A stretch of DNA of 64,000 bases from DATCRE01 sp035493595 (GCA_035493595.1 DATJHZ010000497.1:1-64000); one strand, 5' to 3'. Positions 1 through 7,684 are shown, counted from the first letter of the stretch. Notes: generated by a model from the letters alone, not told the origin. Numbers and translations: made by a program.

Positions 1-67
1 AATCGGCGATGAACTTATTCAGCAGGCGTGCTGATGACATGAGTTCGTGTAGGATTTCTTTTTTCAT
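1..67 (-). CDS. partial CDS, N-terminus of an unknown protein
   Basis: An ATG at 67 opens a reading frame that runs off the left edge; 22 codons are visible, starting MKKEILHELMSSARLL. Its ATG overlaps the TGA of the upstream gene (ATGA), the coupling used throughout this leftward operon. The product cannot be identified from this fragment. Confidence 0.6.
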   Translation of the reverse strand, partial: MKKEILHELMSSARLLNKFIAD

Positions 68-369
68 GATTTTTTATTTAGAAAATCTTCAATTTGATCA
101 TTTAATATAGTAGCCCTATCAGGAAGGAATGCTAAAGATAAAGTCAATAATTCCTTTGCTTTTGATAGTTCTAATTCCAAATCCTTTTGCTTAGATTCAA
201 GAGAGGTGAGGTCTCTTTGCATTGGAATCACAAAATTGCTAAACATCTGTTTCAGCATAACTTTACATTCTTGTTTATCCATTGGTGTAGTCCCAGGAGC
301 CTCAATAGAAACACCAATATGAGCGAAGATGTATTTATCCAGTGAATCTTCAAATTCTTGTTGTGTCAT
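64..369 (-). CDS. hypothetical phage protein, coiled coil
   Basis: A 101-aa protein that I do not recognise. The middle (about residues 50-80) is rich in Lys, Glu and Leu with heptad-like spacing and is probably a coiled coil. It overlaps both neighbours by four bases, so it is translated as part of the leftward operon. No enzymatic motif is visible. Confidence 0.65.
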   Translation of the reverse strand: MTQQEFEDSLDKYIFAHIGVSIEAPGTTPMDKQECKVMLKQMFSNFVIPMQRDLTSLESKQKDLELELSKAKELLTLSLAFLPDRATILNDQIEDFLNKKS

Positions 370-701
370 ATTCCTAATTCTTTTTTAATGTCCTTATACG
401 TTCTGCATGGCTCAGCCTTTCTAATCTTCACCACTTTCATCAATAGCTTCAAGTCATCATAACCCATGTTTTCACTCCGATTCATCCTGCGCCGGATTTC
501 AAGATGCCTGATCATCCGCTGAATTTTATCATGTTTCAATCCGAGAATAGCAGAGACTTCAAGTGAGGTGAAATATGTTTTCGCTATCCATCCATGCAAT
601 TGAAAGTCATACCAGAATAGTTTCTTCGCTGTCTTGACATACACAGTGTCAGAAGTTGGTGGATGCTTTTTAAGGTCATGGAGAGAATTTATTATTTGCA
701 T
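366..701 (-). CDS. putative MerR/excisionase-like helix-turn-helix protein
   Basis: A 111-aa basic protein. After an N-terminal segment, residues 45-85 read like a MerR or excisionase-type winged helix: FTSLEVSAILGLKHDKIQRM, followed by a basic stretch and a KLLMKVVKIRKA helix. Such domains bind DNA as regulators or recombination directionality factors. It lies in the same operon as the serine recombinase at 4677-5258, but 4 kb away, so a link is only a guess. It overlaps the next gene by 10 bases. Confidence 0.6.
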   Translation of the reverse strand: MQIINSLHDLKKHPPTSDTVYVKTAKKLFWYDFQLHGWIAKTYFTSLEVSAILGLKHDKIQRMIRHLEIRRRMNRSENMGYDDLKLLMKVVKIRKAEPCRTYKDIKKELGI

Positions 702-1828
702 ATCTCATTATAAGCGGATAACACTTTCTTCCATTCTAGTATGGATACTTTCTTCTTACATCCGGAATCAATAGTATCAATGACTAATTTAAAATCATAT
801 CCACTAACATTTACTGATGTTATGACCGGATTTACAGCTTGATTTAAAGCAGCAATATCAAGCCACTTATCTTCAGGCTTATAATAAATTCCTCTCTTAC
901 TCACCTCAATTTCAAAAGTTCCACCTTCACAGCGTAGAGTAATTACTTTTGTTTGGGCTGCGGTTATTTCTTCTGGAGTGGCTAGTCGATAGCCTGATTT
1001 TGTTTCATGACATTGATCTTTGCTTCGAAATAAATTTTCTCTAACTCTCTCAATTAATTTGTAAGGACCAGCTTTATGTGATTTACCATCAAAAAATATC
1101 CAATCACCAACCTTAAACTTTTCTTCATACACTGGCTCAAACCAGAGATCAAGAACACCAGCTTTCTTTAAAAAATCAGAAGCAGGAGAAGTAAAAGTAA
1201 AATTGTATCCTTCTGCATAATTGGTAAGTTTCCCATTTGAAAATCTTAGGATAGCACTAGCTGCTTCTTCATACTGTTTGCAATCATCCTTTAATTTGTA
1301 ACCGATTATTTTCTTTTCCATAGTTTTAGGTTCTGATCCATTGAATGTTTGGGGTGAGAAATGTGAAATAATTTCTTCTTTTGTGGCCTTTCTTAACCAC
1401 TTTGAAGCCTTTACACCAACGCCAGACATCCAATGTTCTTTGAGATTATACTCATCAGTTATAGCACCATGTAATTCACTTTTGTAAAAGTGATTTTTCT
1501 TATAGGCAATTCTATAATCATTATCCATTACAAGATTCTTATGACAATAAAATAATTCACCAGGATTTATATCATCATCATCAACCATTGCAGCTAATGC
1601 CAGAACAAGATCAGGATTGGAGGCTGATACATCATAACGATCTCTGTAATTTCTAAGATGATCATATCCCAATGTTCCAAGTTCATCACACCAATTAGTG
1701 AGTAAATACCTATCAGTATTCGTTATTTTACTGCCTATCACATATCCTAATTCAAGTAATTTAATAGATAATTCTTTTAATTGTTCGGTTGTGCCTTCAA
1801 TGGCAAGCGGATACTTAAATTTTTTCAT
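692..1828 (-). CDS. hypothetical phage protein with repeated K/T-x-EEI modules
   Basis: A 378-aa protein of unknown function. Two modules end in the same kind of sentence: WLRKATKEEIISHF near residue 145 and YRLATPEEITAAQ near residue 285, each after a short beta-rich stretch (for example KVGDWIFFDGKSH). Proteins with such modules are common in large phages and usually annotated as hypothetical. No signal peptide or membrane segment is visible. Transcribed with its neighbours. Confidence 0.7.
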   Translation of the reverse strand: MKKFKYPLAIEGTTEQLKELSIKLLELGYVIGSKITNTDRYLLTNWCDELGTLGYDHLRNYRDRYDVSASNPDLVLALAAMVDDDDINPGELFYCHKNLVMDNDYRIAYKKNHFYKSELHGAITDEYNLKEHWMSGVGVKASKWLRKATKEEIISHFSPQTFNGSEPKTMEKKIIGYKLKDDCKQYEEAASAILRFSNGKLTNYAEGYNFTFTSPASDFLKKAGVLDLWFEPVYEEKFKVGDWIFFDGKSHKAGPYKLIERVRENLFRSKDQCHETKSGYRLATPEEITAAQTKVITLRCEGGTFEIEVSKRGIYYKPEDKWLDIAALNQAVNPVITSVNVSGYDFKLVIDTIDSGCKKKVSILEWKKVLSAYNEICK

Positions 1829-1834
1829 TGTTGT

Positions 1835-2053
1835 TTAGTTTAAAAATAATCTACTCATCTCAAGTCCATGCTGCACCCGCAGCGTTAAATTCCAGTCATA
1901 GATCCTGCGTAGTTTCCATTCTGGCCTGTTCATCAATTCTTCGTAACTCATCTCCATGTAGAGATTCAAATAAATCCATTGAGCGTCGTAGTTGAATGAG
2001 AAGTAGGTGTCCATCTTAATCGCAATGACATTGTGGAGGAAACATGTCTTCAT
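1835..2053 (-). CDS. hypothetical small protein
   Basis: A 72-aa protein, aromatic-rich (TYFSFNYDAQWIYLNLYMEM), with no known motif. It starts at ATG 2053, inside the 3' end of the upstream gene (38-base overlap in another frame), which is longer than the usual four-base coupling here but consistent with a packed operon. Confidence 0.5.
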   Translation of the reverse strand: MKTCFLHNVIAIKMDTYFSFNYDAQWIYLNLYMEMSYEELMNRPEWKLRRIYDWNLTLRVQHGLEMSRLFLN

Positions 2054-2723
2054 GGAAGTAATCGGTGTCTATTTTGAATCTAGTGCCAGATAATACCAAT
2101 CGCGTTATAAAAGCAATGAAATTATCTTTCATAAGACCCCTGGTAAACGGTATCTCAGCAACGGCTCCATCAATTGATATTTTCATTTTCTCAGTAGAGC
2201 CATTAGATGGTATTGATAAAAAATGATATTTTTTTACCTGTTCTTTTTTGGTGGCGTAATCTTCATGAAGTGTGAGATCATAAGTTTTTTCGCCTGTTGA
2301 AAGATGTATTTCATACCATCCATATTGTGAATTTTTTTCCATGCGTAAATCGCAATCATCATAATACTTCACCTCGGTGAATTCAACAAATTTCTTTAGA
2401 AATTCAGAAAATAACATTTCACTTTCTTCGCGCAATAGAATTTCTTTTACTTGTGGTAAATAAGTCTGGCTCAGTGCGGTGTTGGCAATAGCATCTATCT
2501 GATCACTTAGTTTTTCATTCAACATCGTAATGATGTCGGGTAACTGAAGAGGGTAACTGAATTTTTTATCAATCAATGCTTCTTCAATTGCCTTTCGATA
2601 AGGAGAATTGTAACCACTGTAATATTCTTTCAGTGCCTCAATTGCGCCTTTCATTGCAAATTCATTAGCTTTCTCTTGCAGCACAGCAAGATCAAGAACT
2701 GGTAATATCTGGTTTGTCTCCAT
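2016..2723 (-). CDS. hypothetical phage protein
   Basis: A 235-aa protein counted from ATG 2723 (METNQILPVLDLAVLQ); an upstream in-frame TTG would add five residues but lies in the stop of the preceding gene, so ATG is preferred. The N-terminal half is helical (residues 20-110), the C-terminal half looks like mixed alpha/beta. It resembles hypothetical proteins recurrent in phages of Bacteroidota, but I cannot assign a function. Confidence 0.65.
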   Translation of the reverse strand: METNQILPVLDLAVLQEKANEFAMKGAIEALKEYYSGYNSPYRKAIEEALIDKKFSYPLQLPDIITMLNEKLSDQIDAIANTALSQTYLPQVKEILLREESEMLFSEFLKKFVEFTEVKYYDDCDLRMEKNSQYGWYEIHLSTGEKTYDLTLHEDYATKKEQVKKYHFLSIPSNGSTEKMKISIDGAVAEIPFTRGLMKDNFIAFITRLVLSGTRFKIDTDYFHEDMFPPQCHCD

Positions 2724-2734
2724 TATTTTTTTAT

Positions 2735-2918
2735 TCAAATAGTTTTAATTTCTTTACAAGAATCATAAAGACTCTTAATATCAGCGCGTTCATTTCCAGT
2801 ACACTGATTGCTGTTTAGGGCAATATGAATAGACTTTTGTAACAAATGATATTCATACTCAGTTAAGTTTAAGATTCACTTCAATGCCGTGTTCTGATAA
2901 TTTTACTGTTGTTTGCAT
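2735..2918 (-). pseudogene. small gene with an apparent +1 frameshift
   Basis: From ATG 2918 the frame reads MQTTVKLSEHGIEVNLKL and stops at once. Skipping one base at the CTT-A position continues naturally as TEYEYHLLQKSIHIALNSNQ and on to a TGA at 2735-2737, about 58 residues in all. The 5' overlap with the upstream gene (2903-3196) and the stop next to the downstream start both fit an operon gene. It is either a one-base indel (real or a sequencing error) or a programmed frameshift; no classical slippery heptamer is evident. Confidence 0.5.
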
Positions 2919-3196
2919 TCTCTTTTGGTTAGTTTTTTATGAAGATGACTAATCAATTCTTTCTGATTCTCACACCGAGATTTAAGCTTCTTCACTCTCA
3001 ACTCAAGAAGTTCAACATACTTCTCATTGATTGTCTTAAGCCTTAATTGTAATGAATCAATCTTATGCTTTAACTCTTCGATGTAAGCCTCATCCTTACC
3101 TTTATCAACTTGATTCTTTCTAAGCAAGGTATTCTCACACTCCAGCTTTTTGATTTTGAGCAAAAGGTCTTCTTTGGATATCGAATAAAGTCTCAT
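2903..3196 (-). CDS. coiled-coil protein
   Basis: A 97-aa protein that is almost entirely a predicted coiled coil: Leu, Ile and Val at heptad positions with charged residues from about residue 8 to 90. No catalytic motif. It is coupled to the upstream gene by four bases (ATGA). Probably a structural, adaptor or oligomerising factor; function unknown. Confidence 0.6.
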   Translation of the reverse strand: MRLYSISKEDLLLKIKKLECENTLLRKNQVDKGKDEAYIEELKHKIDSLQLRLKTINEKYVELLELRVKKLKSRCENQKELISHLHKKLTKRECKQQ

Positions 3197-3528
3197 ACCA
3201 AAAGAGCGTTAGCCTTATAATCATCACAAAAAGGATTATTTACATCCCAGTAAAAAATCTCGTGATAGCCAGATAAAGAATATCCCATGTCACGATATAA
3301 TTTACGATACAACTCATGATTTTTCTTCACTCCAAGCAGATTGAATAAAACAAGAAACTCATTTAGTAATTGACTGTCATCAATCAATTTACGAACTGAT
3401 GGATTCGCCTTCCAACGGATCACATCATCATCATCAATAATGATTTCATGTTTATGATGTGGTTCATTCCTGAGAATTTTTTTATACTCTGGAACTGAGT
3501 CAATTATTTTGGCTATCTCTTCGCTCAT
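3193..3528 (-). CDS. hypothetical protein with Asp-rich segment
   Basis: A 111-aa protein from ATG 3528 (MSEEIAKIIDSVPEYKK). A GTG at 3552 in frame would add eight residues but lies further inside the upstream small gene. It has an acidic run (EIIIDDDDVIRW) and an aromatic C-terminus. Not recognised. Confidence 0.55.
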   Translation of the reverse strand: MSEEIAKIIDSVPEYKKILRNEPHHKHEIIIDDDDVIRWKANPSVRKLIDDSQLLNEFLVLFNLLGVKKNHELYRKLYRDMGYSLSGYHEIFYWDVNNPFCDDYKANALLV

Positions 3529-3649
3529 TATCTTTTGGTTTAAATGATTCACTCACAACAATTGATCTGCTATCACGCAGATGAGGAGCAAGCATCACAG
3601 GTTCGTAACGCTTGCCATCCACTACTATTCTTACTCTTCGTTTTACCAT
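3500..3649 (-). CDS. small basic protein (49 aa)
   Basis: Frame from ATG 3649 to TGA 3500-3502 gives MVKRRVRIVVDGKRYEPVML and on to 49 residues. Its ATG shares a base with the TAA of the upstream gene (TAATG), a good sign of translational coupling. It overlaps the next gene start by 29 bases. Basic N-terminus, beta-like; function unknown. Confidence 0.55.
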   Translation of the reverse strand: MVKRRVRIVVDGKRYEPVMLAPHLRDSRSIVVSESFKPKDNERRDSQNN

Positions 3650-4119
3650 TAGAATGATCGATGAAGAGTCCTCTTAAACAAATCCGTCGTGAGCACAATA
3701 GCCTGTGAATGGAAAGGCTTGCCCGCTACAATCAATGGTTTATTCAACACCGCCATCACAACCTTACCAGGCTTTGCATCACGCTTGAGTGAATTGAATT
3801 GTTTCTTCAGCTTCGGATATTTATCCGTGAATGATTTGAGCTTACCAATACCTTCTTTGGTAAGTGTCATCTTGTACTTGTTACGTACCACAGCACCACG
3901 TTTGTTCACTGATGGCATAGTCGCCTTATCTCGAAGGATATAACCTCCACCAGCCTTGTGCTCCTGCATGTTACGAACATGTACTTCCATTTCTTTTACA
4001 GGCTCTTCACGATGGTACAATCCCATCTTACGGCGATCAGAACGTGGTATGTTCTTCACATAGTTTTTGTCTTTCTTATAAGCCTCATTGGGCTCGTTGA
4101 CTGTTACTTTTCTGCTCAT
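3649..4119 (-). CDS. hypothetical basic phage protein
   Basis: A 156-aa, strongly basic protein from ATG 4119 (MSRKVTVNEPNEAYKKDKNY). The frame is open further upstream, but that part overlaps another gene; the chosen start gives the operon's four-base ATGA overlap with the gene at 4116-4397. The Lys/Arg content suggests nucleic-acid contact; this is inference. Not recognised. Confidence 0.6.
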   Translation of the reverse strand: MSRKVTVNEPNEAYKKDKNYVKNIPRSDRRKMGLYHREEPVKEMEVHVRNMQEHKAGGGYILRDKATMPSVNKRGAVVRNKYKMTLTKEGIGKLKSFTDKYPKLKKQFNSLKRDAKPGKVVMAVLNKPLIVAGKPFHSQAIVLTTDLFKRTLHRSF

Positions 4120-4397
4120 GATAGTTTTACAATTAAAGAGTTTAAATATGATTTTCGATTTTGTTTTGATTCCGTTCGATACTGTGTAATCACCAGAATT
4201 AGTTTGCGGCGGATAGTGACAAGTATAGTGAACACACCTTCCCGCTGGCGAAGCATCCATTGCCAGATTTGTGTCGGCATTGCTATCCATCCACACAGAT
4301 AGCCTGCATTCACAATATGAACAAACATCTTGCGATGGGTATAGTGTGGTTTACCATGGCCACTTCTGCCGTACTCGGGAAAATATCTATAACTCAT
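4116..4397 (-). CDS. hypothetical small protein, possibly membrane-associated
   Basis: A 93-aa basic protein with several hydrophobic aromatic stretches (HIVNAGYLCGWIAMPTQIW near residues 27-45 and FTILVTIRRKLILVITQY near 56-73). These could be weak membrane segments. It is coupled to both neighbours by four-base overlaps. Function unknown. Confidence 0.55.
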   Translation of the reverse strand: MSYRYFPEYGRSGHGKPHYTHRKMFVHIVNAGYLCGWIAMPTQIWQWMLRQREGVFTILVTIRRKLILVITQYRTESKQNRKSYLNSLIVKLS

Positions 4398-4669
4398 TTC
4401 TTACCGCGTTTTTTGTAATCACTGAATACATGCCAATTGTATTTTACTCGTTTGCCGTCACACCACTCGACACTGTCACGACTGATTACAGTATACCCAA
4501 TACATTTTTGCTTTGTAATCTTTGATGGATTTAGTTTGCCATTAAGGTGAACACCTGAATACCAGCCAGCACTAAAAACAAGTGCCAGAACGAAAACAAT
4601 CAATAAGCCATTTACTGTGCCTCGTAAGGCATTATGGCGCTGAGCATTTTTCTCTTCGTAGTAATCCAT
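4394..4669 (-). CDS. single-pass membrane protein
   Basis: A 91-aa protein with one clear membrane helix at about residues 20-42 (NGLLIVFVLALVFSAGWYSG), a charged N-terminus and a C-terminal domain with two Cys (KQKCIGY, EWCDGK) that may form a disulphide if exported. It probably sits in the inner membrane with the C-terminal part outside the cytoplasm. Possible roles include superinfection exclusion, but nothing in the sequence shows it. Confidence 0.6.
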   Translation of the reverse strand: MDYYEEKNAQRHNALRGTVNGLLIVFVLALVFSAGWYSGVHLNGKLNPSKITKQKCIGYTVISRDSVEWCDGKRVKYNWHVFSDYKKRGKK

Positions 4670-4676
4670 AAATCTG

Positions 4677-5258
4677 TTATTTTAATCTTTCCGACAAATC
4701 AGCGTTTTTATACTCAACAAATTTTAAGTGTTTGTCAATAGTAGACCGACTAAGCCCTGTTTGTTTAATGATCTCGGAGATACGCGCACCATTGCTACGC
4801 AACTCTTCAACCTGGCTTAGCTTATCTGCATCCGTAAACCTTCTCCCAAGCTTGCGCCCCTGGCTCTTCACATAAGCAAGCCCTGAGATCGTACGCTCTG
4901 AAATCAAGTCCCGCTCAAACTCAGCAATAGAGGCCATGATATTGAATATTAGTTTGCCCTGGGAAGTAGTGGTATTAAAGTTATCGTTGAGTGAAATGAG
5001 ATCGACCTGCTTCTCTTTAAAATTGTTCACAAGTGAAATGAGATGCTGTAAAGATCTTCCTAATCTATCAAGTTTATGAATGACTACAGTATCACCTTCC
5101 TTCAGTGTTGCAATCATTTTATCAAGTTCCGGCCGACTGGCTTTTGTGCCTGTTATTTTTTCAGTGAAGATAATCTCACAGCCATACTTCTGAAGGTCGG
5201 ACACTTGCCTGCCTAAATTCTGATCTTGCGTTGAGACGCGGGCGTAACCTATTTTCAT
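4677..5258 (-). CDS. serine recombinase, resolvase/invertase family
   Basis: A 193-aa small serine recombinase. The catalytic domain spans residues 1-140: GYARVSTQDQNLGRQ with nucleophile Ser9, then LDRLGRSLQHL and the E-helix segment EFERDLISERT. A short C-terminal Hin-type helix-turn-helix (about 145-182, ISEIIKQTGLSRSTIDKHL) binds the crossover site. Length matches DNA invertases and Tn3-type resolvases, not large integrases. It could invert a segment, resolve genome multimers, or belong to a mobile element; no inverted pair of crossover sites was identified by eye. Confidence 0.93.
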   Translation of the reverse strand: MKIGYARVSTQDQNLGRQVSDLQKYGCEIIFTEKITGTKASRPELDKMIATLKEGDTVVIHKLDRLGRSLQHLISLVNNFKEKQVDLISLNDNFNTTTSQGKLIFNIMASIAEFERDLISERTISGLAYVKSQGRKLGRRFTDADKLSQVEELRSNGARISEIIKQTGLSRSTIDKHLKFVEYKNADLSERLK

Positions 5259-5398
5259 TTCTTTGATTTTAATTTGCGTTCAAAATCATCCCAAAGGGAT
5301 TTATAAACAATCATTGGTATCACATAGCCCACGACAACAATAAATGCTATAATCAATACCGTTGATACTACTGTGATAATTATCTCTTTAGGTGTCAT
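5255..5398 (-). CDS. small membrane protein (47 aa)
   Basis: Frame from ATG 5398 to TGA 5255-5257: an N-terminal MTPKE, one membrane helix (IIITVVSTVLIIAFIVVVGY, about residues 6-25) and a charged tail ending RKLKSKK. It overlaps both neighbours by four bases (ATGA), including the recombinase start, which supports translation. Function unknown. Confidence 0.6.
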   Translation of the reverse strand: MTPKEIIITVVSTVLIIAFIVVVGYVIPMIVYKSLWDDFERKLKSKK

Positions 5399-5526
5399 TG
5401 TTGTATTCTTAAATTTAGTTTGCTTTTTGTTAAAAGATTGGAGGCTCGTTTCCCTTTCTTATCTGCTATACAAAGGCAAGTGTTACGTACCACATTTTCC
5501 TTCTTTACAGAATCATACTCGACCAC
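5395..5526 (-). CDS. small hypothetical protein (43 aa, GTG start)
   Basis: A GTG codon at 5526 directly follows the TAA of the upstream gene and opens a 43-aa frame (VVEYDSVKKENVVRNTCLCI) whose TGA overlaps the ATG of the next small gene. The tight spacing on both sides is the main support. Basic, two Cys in CLC; no function seen. Confidence 0.4.
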   Translation of the reverse strand: MVEYDSVKKENVVRNTCLCIADKKGKRASNLLTKSKLNLRIQQ

Positions 5527-5904
5527 TTACGTTTTCGCGGGAGCACTCCAATTTTTAATTTCTATTTTAACCAATCTAAACAGCAACTGAGCCCAATCCT
5601 TTTTGGTAATGTCCAGGTAACAGCCGGAAAGCTTAAGCATGTAAAGAAACTTAATGACTACCTCATCATCTTGCACATAAAACTTAATCGACTGGCTTTC
5701 GGTCTTACTGTAACCGTCAAACTTGTACAAGTAGAATTCTCCGTGGTCATCTTTCATCTTGACATTAATAATATCACCGTACTGGTCAGGTGCCATCAGC
5801 TTTTCAAAATTAGTTTGCCGTTGCTGCAAAGCTTCTATTGCAAACTGGCGAACTTGGCGCCGCTCTGCTTTAGAGGAAGACGGATTTATAAAGGTTGTTT
5901 TCAT
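5527..5904 (-). CDS. hypothetical protein
   Basis: A 125-aa protein, helical N-terminus then alternating beta-like segments (DIINVKMKDDHGEFYLYKF). ATG at 5904 overlaps the stop of the pentapeptide-repeat gene by four bases, so the two are probably co-translated. Not recognised. Confidence 0.6.
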   Translation of the reverse strand: MKTTFINPSSSKAERRQVRQFAIEALQQRQTNFEKLMAPDQYGDIINVKMKDDHGEFYLYKFDGYSKTESQSIKFYVQDDEVVIKFLYMLKLSGCYLDITKKDWAQLLFRLVKIEIKNWSAPAKT

Positions 5905-6890
5905 GCTCTGATTCCAGTTATTTCAAAAAACTTATCTGAGTCAAAACCAGGCAAAGAAGTAAATACAGATTTCTTTTTATCCGTTAAATTACCCCAAAGA
6001 TTTGCCCATGCTTCTTTGATTGGAATAGTTTTTAAATAACCTTCTGTAGTTTCGTGCTTAGGATTTTTTTCTTTTTCTTCAGCACTCATTAATGAAGATG
6101 GAACCCAAATTGTAAAGTCAAGATTAGACATGATTTGGCAAGCTTCGTGATTCTCCCAATCACGCACATTTATATCAGTCAATTTATCAAATAAAATCAA
6201 TTTAGGGTTTGATTCGGTGCAGAATGCGCCCGAATTCCTGTAGCCCGAATTACTGTCGCCCGAATTCCTGTCGCCCGAATTCCAGTTGCCCGAATTCCTG
6301 TTGCCCGAATTCCTGTTGCCCGAATTCCTGTCGCCCGAATTACTGTCGCCCGAATTCCAGTTGCCCGAATTCCAGTTGCCCGAATTCCTGTTGCCCGAAT
6401 TACTGTTGCCCGAATTCCAGTTGCCCGAATTCCAGTTGCCCGAATTACTGTCGCCCGAATTACTGTCGCCCGAATTCCAGTTGCCCGAATTCCTGTCGCC
6501 CGAATTCCTGTTGCCCGAATTACTGTTGCCCGAATTACTGTCGCCCGAATTCCAGTTGCCCGAATTAGAATGACCGGTATTGTCCTTTCCTTCATTGGCT
6601 AAAAATAAAACTTCAGACCACTCAATGATGCGAATGATATGAAGCTTATTAGTACAAACTTTAGAATCTTCATCGTGTGTTTGTGTTTCTCCTAACGCTT
6701 CAACTTCGCAGACAATATTTTTTGGATCAAAATCGTAATACGAAAAACAATCAGAAGCTTTCAAACAAAAATGTAAGCCTGAACGACAAATTGTTATTGG
6801 AAGAGGCACTTCAAAAGTCTTGCCGACTTCGTATTTCATATTGTTTTGTTTCGCGGTAAAATCTGGATTGAATACTTTATAACCTTTCAT
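5901..6890 (-). CDS. pentapeptide-repeat protein with N-terminal DUF7666-like domain
   Basis: A 329-aa protein in three parts. Residues 1-100 resemble a domain common in phage proteins (KVFNPDFTAKQNNMKYEVGK, then a CRSGLHFC-type motif and CEVEALGE), which I associate with DUF7666. Residues about 107-221 are 23 pentapeptides of the form (N/D)(W/S/R)NSG. Such repeats usually fold as a right-handed beta-helix; in Qnr and MfpA this shape mimics DNA and protects gyrase, but that role is not shown here. The C-terminal 100 residues are Lys/Glu/Trp-rich. Co-transcribed with the leftward operon. The start is the first ATG after a short AT-rich gap. Confidence 0.85.
   Translation of the reverse strand: MKGYKVFNPDFTAKQNNMKYEVGKTFEVPLPITICRSGLHFCLKASDCFSYYDFDPKNIVCEVEALGETQTHDEDSKVCTNKLHIIRIIEWSEVLFLANEGKDNTGHSNSGNWNSGDSNSGNSNSGNRNSGDRNSGNWNSGDSNSGDSNSGNWNSGNWNSGNSNSGNRNSGNWNSGNWNSGDSNSGDRNSGNRNSGNRNSGNWNSGDRNSGDSNSGYRNSGAFCTESNPKLILFDKLTDINVRDWENHEACQIMSNLDFTIWVPSSLMSAEEKEKNPKHETTEGYLKTIPIKEAWANLWGNLTDKKKSVFTSLPGFDSDKFFEITGIRA
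6227..6571. repeat. 23 tandem 15-bp units encoding pentapeptides
   Basis: Tandem 15-bp units of the type TTGCCCGAATTCCAG (plus strand) encode the (N/D)(W/S/R)NSG repeats of the minus-strand gene. Units vary only at the base sets that switch the second residue (TGG, AGT, AGG) and the first (AAC, GAC). Fifteen units contain GAATTC. The array is prone to slippage, so copy number may vary between isolates. There are no unique spacers, so it is not CRISPR. Confidence 0.95.
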
Positions 6891-6918
6891 ATATATGTTT
6901 TTTAAAATTAGTTTGCGC

Positions 6919-7194
6919 CTATGGCTTTACAGATTTCAAAAGTTCCTTAATGTGTCGCTCTGTTTCTGCGATATTGTAAGACTGAAATACAATCCATCCG
7001 CCGTATTGCTTATTATGGAATTTGCGGCCTCCTATCTTCTTTGCACGGCTCAAAGCAAGTGCGTAACGTGCGTCTAAAGAGGTAAATTCATCTTTATCAG
7101 TGAGTAGATTAAGAAAGTGGCACACGTAACGAGGGTTACCGTTCGTGTCGTTATTGATTCGAGTAAAATCTATTTTACTTTCAATTGTTTTCAT
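6919..7194 (-). CDS. hypothetical small protein
   Basis: A 91-aa basic protein from ATG 7194 (MKTIESKIDFTRINNDTNGN). The open frame continues upstream through another gene; the chosen start lies four bases after that gene's stop. Features include RYVCHFLNLL and GGRKFHNKQYGGWIVFQSYN, reminiscent of small phage proteins with unknown role. Confidence 0.6.
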   Translation of the reverse strand: MKTIESKIDFTRINNDTNGNPRYVCHFLNLLTDKDEFTSLDARYALALSRAKKIGGRKFHNKQYGGWIVFQSYNIAETERHIKELLKSVKP

Positions 7195-7198
7195 GGCC

Positions 7199-7684
7199 TT
7201 AATTGATTTCTTGTAGTTGTTCAATCTCTGATTGAGTAAAAAAATGTTTAACATCGTGCCATTGCTCAACACAAAGTTGCCATGTTGAATAAGCTTTTCG
7301 AGAATCTTCATCGTAACCATATTCACTGCAAAATTCCTCAAAGTTCCCCGGATCACTTTTAACTATGCAACATAGCACATCATAAGCGGTAGGTTTTTGT
7401 CCATTTGGATTATCAACAAAAGTACTCCATGACCTAATGTCATTTACTCTTTTAGAGTGTTGTAAGTCTTTTAGTTGAATTCTGTAGGAATGTGCAGTTG
7501 ATTGGCCAAAGGTTAGTGATAATGATTTGTTCCTTTGTTCAGGTTTTTTAAAGACAATAGCATATTTGTCTCGTGATTCTTTCTCACCTTCAAAGTAAGG
7601 ACCGAAAGAAACAAATCTAGCTTCAAAGGTAATTCCACAAGCTTGCATAAAGTCAATAGCTTGTTGTTCGTATGTAGTTTTCAT
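7199..7684 (-). CDS. conserved phage hypothetical protein
   Basis: A 161-aa protein of a family I recognise from many tailed phages: the segment KPTAYDVLCCIVKSDPGNFE followed by FCSEYGYDEDSRKA and a C-terminal QSEIEQLQEI. The family is usually annotated as hypothetical; no catalytic residues are known to me. Its ATG overlaps the stop of the small gene upstream by four bases. Confidence 0.75.
   Translation of the reverse strand: MKTTYEQQAIDFMQACGITFEARFVSFGPYFEGEKESRDKYAIVFKKPEQRNKSLSLTFGQSTAHSYRIQLKDLQHSKRVNDIRSWSTFVDNPNGQKPTAYDVLCCIVKSDPGNFEEFCSEYGYDEDSRKAYSTWQLCVEQWHDVKHFFTQSEIEQLQEIN

Noticed and set aside
4120..4296. N-terminal extension of the gene at 3649-4119
   Set aside because: It overlaps the gene at 4116-4397 and is unlike the basic core; ATG 4119 gives the usual ATGA coupling.
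3689..4525. Plus-strand frames opposite the leftward genes
   Set aside because: The minus-strand genes here are coupled by four-base overlaps; the plus frames are their shadows.
6227..6571. CRISPR array
   Set aside because: The units are contiguous 15-bp coding repeats with no spacers and no cas genes nearby.
6209..6595. Three long open frames across the 15-bp repeat array on both strands
   Set aside because: A repeat whose unit length is a multiple of three keeps every frame open; only the minus-strand frame with flanking domains is coding.
7199..7356. Longer start for the gene at 6919-7194
   Set aside because: The extended frame overlaps the conserved phage protein at 7199-7684; the ATG at 7194 right after its stop is better placed.
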